A stretch of DNA of 5,016 nucleotides, from assembly GCA_947630415.1 (NCBI GenBank), contig CANRHM010000097.1:1-5016 (forward strand), given 5' to 3'. Under the pieces are notes generated by a model that made no database searches, was not told the DNA's origin, and saw only the letters and a list, made by a program, of their open reading frames with translations. The DNA comes from an uncultured Bacilli bacterium (GTDB lineage: Bacteria; Bacillota_I; Bacilli_A; RF39; UBA660). Positions 1 through 5,016 of the stretch are shown piece by piece; the first letter of the stretch is position 1; each line of letters opens with the position of its first letter. Position numbers and translations under genes: made by a program.

Positions 1-17
1 CCCCCCCCAGGGTATTG

Positions 18-389
18 CTATTTATTACTATTGCCATATCTTCTCTCCTTTAAAATTTCATTATTAATTGTAAGTTGTTGACCCATTTCATTAACTACAT
101 GAGTAAGTTCTTGAATATGGTCTTCTAATTTATGTGAATTATCTGTATAATTTTTAATTGTTGTAGAATTTAACTTTATTACTTCGGAATTGTTGTTTAT
201 TACTTGAGAGTTATTTTCTATTACTGACTTAAAAGAGTCCATCATGTAATCTTTTTCTTCAACTCGTTTAAGCTTGAGTTCTATAAACTTAGGAAGATAT
301 TTAAAACCTATCCATAAGATTACTCCCATAATGCAACCAGAAATTCCAATATCGCTAATTACTTTTATAATTTCTAAAATCTCTTCCAT
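18..389 (-). CDS. Small membrane-anchored coiled-coil protein, holin-like / lysis-module candidate
   Basis: This 123-residue protein has an acidic N-terminus (MEEILEII), one hydrophobic segment at about residues 9-31 (VISDIGISGCIMGVILWIGF) and then a basic stretch (KYLPKFIELKLKR). By the positive-inside rule this predicts N-out/C-in. Residues 40-115 are a predicted coiled coil, strikingly regular at 56-83, where four heptads place Ile at 57, 64, 71 and 78 and are rich in Asn/Ser. The layout (one N-terminal membrane helix plus a charged helical cytoplasmic tail, encoded just after the tail genes) recalls BhlA/UviB-type and other small phage holin-like proteins. The sequence is not close enough to one I recognise to name it, and one helix gives no proof of pore formation. 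It could also be a holin regulator or exclusion protein. The start is supported by AAAGGA seven bases upstream. It is separated from the tail genes by a hairpin, so its expression may be set separately. Confidence 0.62.
   Translation of the reverse strand: MEEILEIIKVISDIGISGCIMGVILWIGFKYLPKFIELKLKRVEEKDYMMDSFKSVIENNSQVINNNSEVIKLNSTTIKNYTDNSHKLEDHIQELTHVVNEMGQQLTINNEILKERRYGNSNK
176..238 (-). repeat. Three degenerate 21-nt tandem units encoding coiled-coil heptads
   Basis: On the plus strand the core [T/C]TATTACT recurs at 176, 197 and 218, exactly 21 bases apart; the rest of each unit has diverged. Each unit encodes one heptad of the membrane protein in this window (consensus VIxNNSx). A fourth heptad (TIKNYTD) follows at the protein level, but its DNA has diverged more. 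This suggests growth by short duplication, or selection for the heptad pattern. Confidence 0.6.
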
Positions 390-395
390 TTCTAT

Positions 396-401
396 TCCTT
401 T
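396..401 (-). promoter_or_regulatory. Shine-Dalgarno site for the membrane-protein gene
   Basis: AAAGGA on the minus strand, within GGAAAGGAA, ends six bases before the ATG at 389. It begins about ten bases after the stem of the terminator-like hairpin. This gene therefore has its own initiation site, not coupled to the tail genes, and the hairpin could influence access to it. Confidence 0.72.
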
Positions 402-408
402 CCATAAT

Positions 409-430
409 AAAAAACCACTTAATGCGGTTT
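409..430 (-). terminator. Rho-independent terminator-like hairpin between tail and membrane-protein genes
   Basis: On the minus strand AAACCGC (430-424), loop ATTAA (423-419) and GTGGTTT (418-412) form a 7-bp stem with one G-U pair. The last three T of the stem continue into three more, giving a six-T run. It starts nine bases after the TGA of the DUF6273 gene and ends just before the Shine-Dalgarno site of the next gene. The stem is short and A/T-rich at its base, so termination would probably be partial. This would be consistent with lower or delayed expression of the downstream gene. The fold is read by eye and no energy was calculated. Confidence 0.6.
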
Positions 431-439
431 AAATAAGTA

Positions 440-1300
440 TCATAAACAAAATGCCGGAACTATACCATATTGATTATCACTACTAAAACCACTAGCAGCA
501 CCATTAGCTTCAACACGAGCCCAGTAAGTATAATATCTACTAATATCAGTAATAGGACTTCTCAACCACCAACGTTGATTGCTCCCACCAGATGTTCCAT
601 TGTTATTAGGTTTTTTTTGCCTATTACTAGTTGTTTTATAATATTGATATTGATTACCTTCCAACGCTTCACTACCTTGATAATATGAAAAACTAGCACT
701 ACCAAATGTTTCAGAATAGGAAATAAGGAATGCTTTATCTTGAGTTGTAGTGCCAGCAGTACTATCAAAATGATTTGCCAAGTTTTTCTTATTAACAGTC
801 TTTACTAAAGATTGAATAATTGTTGGTAATGCTCCTATAAAAGTAGTATTTAACCAAGTTCTACGAGGATTTGCTGACCATTGACCTGTACCGCCATAGT
901 TTTGTCCAATTTCACCAGTTCCATTATTACCTAATAACTCTCTACATTGTAACGTAATTGCAGCCTTCGTCTTACCATTAATAGGTGCACTTAAATTATC
1001 ATGTTCTATTCCTATTATTACCATAGTCATATTTTGTTCAACGTGTGCTTCTCCACCAGTACCAGCAGCCATTGCGTTCAAGTGCATAACTCTAGTATCT
1101 CCTACTTCCCAGTAGTCATTGATATTGATTTTGCCTTTATAATGAGCGTCTAACATAGCAGCTATCTCTTCATCTGTACCAGTAGCAAAATCTACTATCT
1201 TAGGTCCTGATTTATAAATTATTTCACCATCTCTAAAAACGCTACTCATTTTACCACCATCTTTAAATGGTGACATTTTATTTCCACTTGCAAATAACAT
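440..1300 (-). CDS. DUF6273-type protein, probable tail-tip receptor-binding protein
   Basis: This 286-residue protein recalls the DUF6273 family, common in clostridial phages and some surface proteins. Residues 1-35 form a short Gly/Lys-rich head ending in VFRDGEIIYK, a frequent phage adaptor motif. The domain covers about 55-286: WEVGDTR (64-70), NMTMVIIGIEHD (90-101), WSANPRRTWLNTTFIGALP (141-159), VKTVNKKN, DKAFLISYSETFG (188-200), GSEALEGNQYQYYK (209-222), RWWLRSP (243-249) and the ending YGIVPAFCL (278-286). The WWLRSP block followed by a variable 25-30-residue stretch and a final G-[IV]-x-PAFC-[IL] resembles C-type-lectin/FGE-like folds. That supports ligand binding rather than catalysis; this is inference. 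It sits directly after the fibre gene with a 3-nt gap and uses GGAGGA eight bases upstream, so the first Met (not Met9 or Met18) is the start. It may bind the host cell surface at the fibre tip. An eight-A run lies at 611-618. Family call fairly firm, receptor role likely but unproven. Confidence 0.78.
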   Translation of the reverse strand: MLFASGNKMSPFKDGGKMSSVFRDGEIIYKSGPKIVDFATGTDEEIAAMLDAHYKGKININDYWEVGDTRVMHLNAMAAGTGGEAHVEQNMTMVIIGIEHDNLSAPINGKTKAAITLQCRELLGNNGTGEIGQNYGGTGQWSANPRRTWLNTTFIGALPTIIQSLVKTVNKKNLANHFDSTAGTTTQDKAFLISYSETFGSASFSYYQGSEALEGNQYQYYKTTSNRQKKPNNNGTSGGSNQRWWLRSPITDISRYYTYWARVEANGAASGFSSDNQYGIVPAFCL

Positions 1301-1303
1301 TAT

Positions 1304-2488
1304 TTATTCCTCCACCGTGTAATAAAGATGTTGAGTATCCCCTGTTGATTTGCTTTTCGCTTCTTCTTCACTAGAACATTTTATAAGCATATCATTAGTT
1401 AATTGACTTACTTTAGTTGGAATATCTGTAGAATTAGCTTTATTATTCCAGTTTGTGATATTTTCTCGAGATATTGATTTTACATGAGAAGGAACAGTAG
1501 GATCTTCTTCTTGCGAAACTAAACCACTAACTAAATCTGCAACACTAAATCTGGTTGTTTTACCATTTTGTAATGTCAATTCTATCTCTTTAGTAGCATT
1601 GTCATAAGAAGCATTAACAACCATTGTTTCTAAAGGTAAATCTACTGTATCTGTACTTAAAATCGTTTCATCTTTATTTTTTAATTTTAAAGTCATAATA
1701 TAGGTATCTGGATCTATTTCGATTGAAATCTTATTACCAGAAGAATCGATAACCTCGTTAATTTGATTTTGTAAGTTACCAGCTATATCTCCCGATAATT
1801 TTCCTTTAATAGTATCGAACCAAGCATTGAAATCTGTTTCAAACTTTCCAAGCTTATCACTATAATTTTTTTGAGTTTCTTTAAACCAAGTATCAATACT
1901 ATTTTTTAATTTATCATACCAGTCACCCCATTCATTATTATGTTGTTTTATTAGCTCATTATATTTAGCATATAATTGCTCGTAAACGTCAGTTATATCA
2001 AGTGTTTTTACAGTAGAAGTTACAATACCGCATAAATTAGTATCTGGCCTAGTATCTTTAATAGCTGACTGAGTAATAGAAGTAATACCATTATCAATAG
2101 TTATTTCCGCTAATTTAATATCATAAATAGTAGTAGATCTTACTAGTGCTGGTGCTGTTGGTTGTTCACTATATGTTCCTTTAATTATTTGAGCAGATAT
2201 TAACCTATTAGTTAAATCTAATCTAAGTACAACATTATCAATACGCTTTAATACACCATCAGCTACTTCAATTCCTTTTATTAAGTCAGCAGTGTTAGAA
2301 TAACGATAACCTTCAATATTTGCGTCGCCTGGTTTAATAGTTATTGTCATATCGTTATTAGCTTTTACAGCTAGTTCATTGTTAAAAATACCATTAGTAA
2401 AGTACTTTTTTAAATGTCTTGCAAAGTCTTCTGCATAATATACTCTGTCTTTTTCTACGGAGTTAAAAAAGCTTGAGATTTCCGCCAT
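1304..2488 (-). CDS. Baseplate / tail-fibre-type phage structural protein (BppU-like position)
   Basis: This 394-residue protein is of the type often found after the tail hub in phages of Bacillota. Residues 1-155 form the attachment domain (MAEISSFFNSVEKDRVYYAED, IKPGDANIEGYRY, RIDNVVLRLDL, APALVRSTTIYDIKLAEI, IKDTRPDTNLCGIV), a pattern I know from many prophage structural proteins. Residues 165-248 are helical and aromatic-rich, with repeated W/F-x-x-x pairs (NEWGDWYDKLK, DTWFKETQ, NAWFDTIKGKLSGD, AGNLQNQINEVID), and probably trimerise as a stalk. Residues 252-330 are beta-rich (VVNASYDNATKEIELTLQNG). Residues 335-365 carry the fibre linkers VKSIS-x-x-NITNWNNKA and IPTKVSQLTND. The end (about 370-394) is short, with no obvious receptor-binding domain, so the tip is probably supplied by the next gene. 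The start is fixed by TAGGAGGT seven bases upstream. The exact structural role (upper baseplate versus side fibre) is inferred. Confidence 0.78.
   Translation of the reverse strand: MAEISSFFNSVEKDRVYYAEDFARHLKKYFTNGIFNNELAVKANNDMTITIKPGDANIEGYRYSNTADLIKGIEVADGVLKRIDNVVLRLDLTNRLISAQIIKGTYSEQPTAPALVRSTTIYDIKLAEITIDNGITSITQSAIKDTRPDTNLCGIVTSTVKTLDITDVYEQLYAKYNELIKQHNNEWGDWYDKLKNSIDTWFKETQKNYSDKLGKFETDFNAWFDTIKGKLSGDIAGNLQNQINEVIDSSGNKISIEIDPDTYIMTLKLKNKDETILSTDTVDLPLETMVVNASYDNATKEIELTLQNGKTTRFSVADLVSGLVSQEEDPTVPSHVKSISRENITNWNNKANSTDIPTKVSQLTNDMLIKCSSEEEAKSKSTGDTQHLYYTVEE
1308..1313 (-). promoter_or_regulatory. Shine-Dalgarno site deciding the DUF6273 gene start
   Basis: GGAGGA on the minus strand lies within the last Val-Glu-Glu codons of the preceding gene, eight bases before the ATG at 1300. 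Later in-frame methionines at residues 9 and 18 do not need to be invoked, so the longer start is chosen. Confidence 0.82.
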
Positions 2489-2494
2489 AAAATT

Positions 2495-2502
2495 ACCTCC
2501 TA
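2495..2502 (-). promoter_or_regulatory. Shine-Dalgarno site overlapping the hub-gene stop codon
   Basis: Minus strand TAGGAGGT: the TAG stop of the Gp37-like gene (2502-2500) is the first part of the site, and the ATG of the fibre-type gene follows GGAGG after seven bases. A terminating ribosome therefore sits on the next initiation site, which supports translational coupling. It also fixes the start of the downstream gene at 2488. Confidence 0.85.
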
Positions 2503-3561
2503 ATCTTCTTCGTTCTCAAATTTTTCACTTATTGGGGTTCCAAAAGTCGGTATTACTTCGTATTTACCTCTCTCAAAGATTTCCTCAACTTCTGTTATTC
2601 TTTTCCTCTCGTCGATACCCCAACTTTCTTTTTTTATGTTAACAATATCCCCCAAATTCCACTTCGTCCTATAATCAATAGTGTTTTTAACTTTAAACTC
2701 ATAAGACTCAGTAGGACCAGTTAATTTTTGAGTACCTAAATTGTCTAAAATAGCATTGTACTCGTCTTCGGTTAAATCATCCTTACTTTCATTTTTAGCG
2801 TCTACAAAGGCCTCTTTAATATCAAAATCATGTGTATCCTCAGTCACCTGAGTTATAGTTCTGATTACACGATCTACGCCTTCTCCAACTCCACCAATTA
2901 AAACGTCATTTATTTCACTGATAGAGCTATAAGAATAATCAGACGTTGCTATATTAGATTCGCTCTCACTAAATTCATAACGAGCATTATTTTTTTGTAT
3001 TTCTGTTCTATCTTTACCTTCATAATTTATATACTTAAATCTTTTATTTTTCAAATCTGCAACAATTTTCCCGGCGATATTAGAAGCTTTAGATAGTTTT
3101 TTATGAAATTCATATACATTTTTATATGTACATTGGTATTCCACTTTTTCACTAGCTATATCACTATCAATAATATCTAATTTTTTAAAAGGACGCATAG
3201 TAGTTAAAAGTTTACGAAAACCACCTATAAAATCTCCACTATAATTAATTCTTGTTTTAATTATTCTACGTTCTAATAATGAAAGTCCAAAACTGCCATA
3301 TACAACTATACTGACTTTTTCTCCATCATCATTAAATTTCCAAGTTTCAATTATACCTACTTCTTCATCTTCCGATAAATCACTTCTTTTTATGATATTA
3401 TCTTTAGCTAGTAACTTTCTATTATTAATACTGTTATTAATATGTAACTCAAATTCACCATACTCAAAATATTTACTACGCCAACGTAAAGAACTATAAT
3501 TGTCGATAACTCCTAACTCGTTTAAATCACGATCATATACAGTTAAACTTACCTTATTCAT
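2500..3561 (-). CDS. Gp37-like tail-tip / baseplate hub protein (ReqiPepy6 Gp37-like family, Tal position)
   Basis: This 353-residue protein follows Dit, where the tail-associated hub protein (Tal) is expected. It resembles the siphovirus ReqiPepy6 Gp37-like family. The N-terminus (VSLTVYDRDLNELGVIDNYSSLRWRSKY then YGEFELHI) is the usual opening, with a strand pair plus the W-R-x-Y-x-x-x-GEFEL pattern. Residues 68-100 (VGIIETWKFNDDGEKVSIVVYG then LLERRII) match the second conserved block. Residues 285-340 (SYEFKVKNTIDYRTKWNLGDIVNI then RITEVEEIFERGKYEVIPTFG) match the family's C-terminal block. By inference it forms the hub closing the tube below Dit and carrying the fibre proteins. It is compact: no peptidase, lysozyme or CHAP motif is seen after the structural part, unlike long Tal proteins. 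The start overlaps the Dit stop (TAATG) and has GAGG seven bases upstream. The TAG stop is itself part of the next gene's Shine-Dalgarno site. Confidence 0.87.
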   Translation of the reverse strand: MNKVSLTVYDRDLNELGVIDNYSSLRWRSKYFEYGEFELHINNSINNRKLLAKDNIIKRSDLSEDEEVGIIETWKFNDDGEKVSIVVYGSFGLSLLERRIIKTRINYSGDFIGGFRKLLTTMRPFKKLDIIDSDIASEKVEYQCTYKNVYEFHKKLSKASNIAGKIVADLKNKRFKYINYEGKDRTEIQKNNARYEFSESESNIATSDYSYSSISEINDVLIGGVGEGVDRVIRTITQVTEDTHDFDIKEAFVDAKNESKDDLTEDEYNAILDNLGTQKLTGPTESYEFKVKNTIDYRTKWNLGDIVNIKKESWGIDERKRITEVEEIFERGKYEVIPTFGTPISEKFENEED

Positions 3562-4424
3562 TATACAGCCTCGTATTCTGGTAAGAACTCAATAGTCGTT
3601 TCTAAATTATCCTCACCCTGTTCGGCACCACTTCTAAAGGTATTAGTACCTATTGGTACTTGTAAATAAACACTTCCATACATTTTTAAGAAAGTTATGT
3701 CTTCTTCAATACTGGTGGAAGCGCTAATATAAACAACTTTTTTATTATCGACATGCGTTGTAATAATTATTTGGTCCCCTGCTGACATAGTCTTTTCTAT
3801 TTGAATAATTTCACGATTATTGACATTAAGTACATAAGGGTTAACAACAGTATCATTAGCTTTAAACTTAATAGTCATACCATATTCAATATTAGTATCA
3901 TTTTCTGCTGTACCCATTGAGGTATTATTTTTAATACCAAATTCTATACCTTCATTTTGTGGGATAATCAATGCAAACTCAAAAGCAGCTTGCCAAGTAG
4001 CCATAGATAAAACAGTTGCTGAAATTGCAGAAAATCGAGGGTTAGGAGCAATTAAACTTATTGAAAAGTCTCTTGTAAACCCTTCTTTTTCTGGTATATC
4101 AACCTTTTCTACGGTACATTGTATTTTCCTTTCTATATCTCCCTCATAATAATAAAGAGTTCCAATTGTATTTAAAGGGAAAATATCAAATAAGAGAAGT
4201 CTATTTTCTTGTATATTTTCAGTAATAGTACCTTTAATAGTTAAATCTCTTTCATCTATACTAGTACCTTGAAAAGTAGTACCAACTCCATAAGCAGAAC
4301 TAATACTATTTACTTTACCAGCAACTTCATGAAAACCATCACAAATTCCTAAAAGAAAAGGTGGCTGATATGTAAATATAACTGAATCGCCCTTATAATT
4401 TTCCCAGATAAGAGTCCTTTTCAT
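3561..4424 (-). CDS. Distal tail protein (Dit), siphovirus tail component family
   Basis: This 287-residue protein matches in layout the Dit/Sipho_tail family, which forms the ring joining tail tube to baseplate or tail tip. The N-terminal half (about 1-135) opens with a short strand-rich segment (MKRTLIWEN). It then carries the family-like patterns YGVGTTFQG, DERDLTIKGTI and RLLLFDIFPL, followed by GTLYYYEGDIERKIQCTVEKV and SLIAPNPRF. The C-terminal half (about 150-287) is a beta-rich domain with the usual 'GDQIIITT', 'YLQVPIGTNTFRSGAEQG' and 'FLPEYEAV' elements of the Dit C-terminal carbohydrate-module-like fold. The start is supported by AAAGGCGGTG seven bases upstream, inside the tape-measure gene. 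The stop overlaps the next start as TAATG. Its place between tape measure and Gp37-like protein is the canonical tail-tip order. No extra adhesion insert is obvious. The functional assignment is from family pattern and synteny; the sequence itself shows no enzymatic motif. Confidence 0.9.
   Translation of the reverse strand: MKRTLIWENYKGDSVIFTYQPPFLLGICDGFHEVAGKVNSISSAYGVGTTFQGTSIDERDLTIKGTITENIQENRLLLFDIFPLNTIGTLYYYEGDIERKIQCTVEKVDIPEKEGFTRDFSISLIAPNPRFSAISATVLSMATWQAAFEFALIIPQNEGIEFGIKNNTSMGTAENDTNIEYGMTIKFKANDTVVNPYVLNVNNREIIQIEKTMSAGDQIIITTHVDNKKVVYISASTSIEEDITFLKMYGSVYLQVPIGTNTFRSGAEQGEDNLETTIEFLPEYEAV
3569..3572 (-). promoter_or_regulatory. Short Shine-Dalgarno site for the Gp37-like gene at a TAATG junction
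   Basis: GAGG on the minus strand sits seven bases before the ATG at 3561, which shares its A with the Dit TAA stop. The site is weaker than those of the neighbouring genes, so re-initiation by ribosomes finishing Dit is probably important. Confidence 0.65.
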
Positions 4425-4425
4425 G

Positions 4426-5016
4426 TTAAGCCACCGCCTTTCTATGTCTTAAGTTGTAATCTTGTAATGCTTTTCTTGTTTGACGAGCTGTTTCTGCTGG
4501 GGATAAAGGTTCTGTAGAATTGATAGTTAAATTAAAGTTATTAGTTTCGTTGTTAATAACCGTGCCATTTTTAACCTCGTCATATTCTTTAGCTTCTTCT
4601 TTATCTAAAACGCGCTCACCTTTATGTAATATCGCCGGCATATCGTCATAAGGTACATACTCCATACCAACACGAAGTCTTTTAATTAATGGAATATTAA
4701 TACCCTTCCCTCCGACAGCTGGTACCCAGTCTGGAATTTTTATTTTATTTAAGCCACCTATAAAAGCGTTAATACCATCAATAATAAAATTAATTGGTGC
4801 TTTAAATATATTAGTAAAGGTAGATACAATACCACTAAATATTTGTTTAATACCTTCCCAAGCCTGCTTCCAATTACCGGAAAATACACCTTTAATAAAT
4901 GTAATAATACCATCTAAACAAGTCTTTAAACCATCGATTATAGGTTGTATTGATTTAAAAGCTGCTCCAAATACATTAGTAAGTACTCCAGCGGTTACAT
5001 TTAAAGCTGCTTGTAA
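4426..5016 (-). CDS. Tail tape-measure protein, C-terminal 196 residues (partial, start outside window)
   Basis: The frame is open without a stop from the window edge at 5016 to the TAA at 4428-4426, so this is the end of a much longer protein. Tape-measure proteins fill the siphophage tail tube, set its length and are ejected at infection. The visible part has hydrophobic, glycine-rich helical segments (about residues 1-95 of the fragment, with FSGNWKQAWEGIKQIFSGIV and INFIIDGINAFIGGLNKI). Next comes a Trp/Pro-Gly stretch (KIPDWVPAVGGKGINIP), then the conserved tape-measure ending YVPYDDMPAILHKGERVL. A polar tail follows, with an Asn-rich strand (INNETNNFNLTINS) and a final basic helix. The methionine at 4665 is internal: conserved tape-measure sequence continues upstream of it in the same frame, and I see no reason to start there. 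The gene ends one base before the Dit start. The family call is secure, but nothing can be said about N-terminal enzymatic domains outside the window. Confidence 0.93.
   Translation of the reverse strand, partial: LQAALNVTAGVLTNVFGAAFKSIQPIIDGLKTCLDGIITFIKGVFSGNWKQAWEGIKQIFSGIVSTFTNIFKAPINFIIDGINAFIGGLNKIKIPDWVPAVGGKGINIPLIKRLRVGMEYVPYDDMPAILHKGERVLDKEEAKEYDEVKNGTVINNETNNFNLTINSTEPLSPAETARQTRKALQDYNLRHRKAVA
4432..4441 (-). promoter_or_regulatory. Shine-Dalgarno site for Dit inside the tape-measure gene
   Basis: AAAGGCGGTG on the minus strand differs from the ideal AAAGGAGGTG by one base. It ends seven bases before the Dit ATG at 4424. It lies within the codons for the last Arg-Lys-Ala-Val residues of the tape-measure protein, so the two genes are probably coupled (TAA, one base, ATG). 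Confidence 0.78.

Noticed and set aside
405..460. A promoter for the membrane-protein gene (a TATGAT-like hexamer in the region after the DUF6273 stop)
   Set aside because: No convincing -35 element lies at proper spacing, and AT-rich DNA gives such hexamers by chance.
470..688. A 72-residue plus-strand open frame
   Set aside because: It lies wholly antisense within the DUF6273 gene and has a low-complexity Ile/Thr/Ser-rich composition. It is a shadow of that gene.
562..768. A 68-residue minus-strand frame overlapping the DUF6273 gene
   Set aside because: It is an out-of-frame shadow with a hydrophobic low-complexity sequence. It matters only as the frame entered if the A tract at 611-618 lost one base.
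4426..4665. A stand-alone 79-residue gene starting at the methionine at 4665
   Set aside because: The same frame stays open to the window edge, and the upstream translation is typical tape-measure sequence running directly into it. The methionine is internal.
1..5016. CRISPR array, tRNA, insertion sequence, attachment site or diversity-generating reverse transcriptase in the window
   Set aside because: Reading both strands by eye shows no spaced direct repeats, cloverleaf, transposase or reverse-transcriptase motifs. The space is filled by tail genes.

Overview
The window is a piece of a tailed-phage (siphovirus-type) genome or prophage from a low-GC Gram-positive host, most likely a member of the Bacillota and plausibly a gut clostridium. 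Three things point there: the AT-rich base composition (roughly 30-33% GC by eye on sample lines), purine-rich Shine-Dalgarno sites of the AGGAGG type, and the protein families present. The standard genetic code fits, because TGA is used as a stop and Trp is TGG. No chromosomal gene, integrase, attachment site, tRNA or mobile element is visible, so a free phage, a prophage and a phage-derived tail particle cannot be told apart from this stretch.

Everything is transcribed on the minus strand, so biological order runs from high to low coordinates. It starts inside the C-terminus of the tail tape-measure protein (5016-4426). Next come the distal tail protein Dit (4424-3561), a Gp37-like tail-tip/baseplate hub protein (3561-2500), a 394-residue baseplate/tail-fibre-type structural protein (2488-1304) and a DUF6273-type protein that probably forms the receptor-binding tip (1300-440). 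The tail genes are packed with gaps of -1 to +11 nt. Each has a good Shine-Dalgarno site lying inside the end of the preceding gene, as expected for one coupled late operon.

After the DUF6273 gene there is the only real intergenic gap (390-439). It holds a terminator-like hairpin with a T run. The last gene (389-18) encodes a 123-residue protein with one N-terminal membrane segment and an asparagine-rich coiled coil, a holin-like or accessory lysis-module protein. The endolysin would be expected just beyond base 1, where the window ends in an unusual run of eight G (minus strand).

Most of the window is a conventional tail-tip module. The best leads are: (i) the C-terminal part of the DUF6273 protein, a C-type-lectin-like candidate for receptor binding and possibly for targeted diversification; (ii) the hairpin directly behind it; (iii) two homopolymer tracts that could slip; and (iv) the regular heptad repeat in the membrane protein. 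No clearly undescribed system can be demonstrated from the sequence alone.
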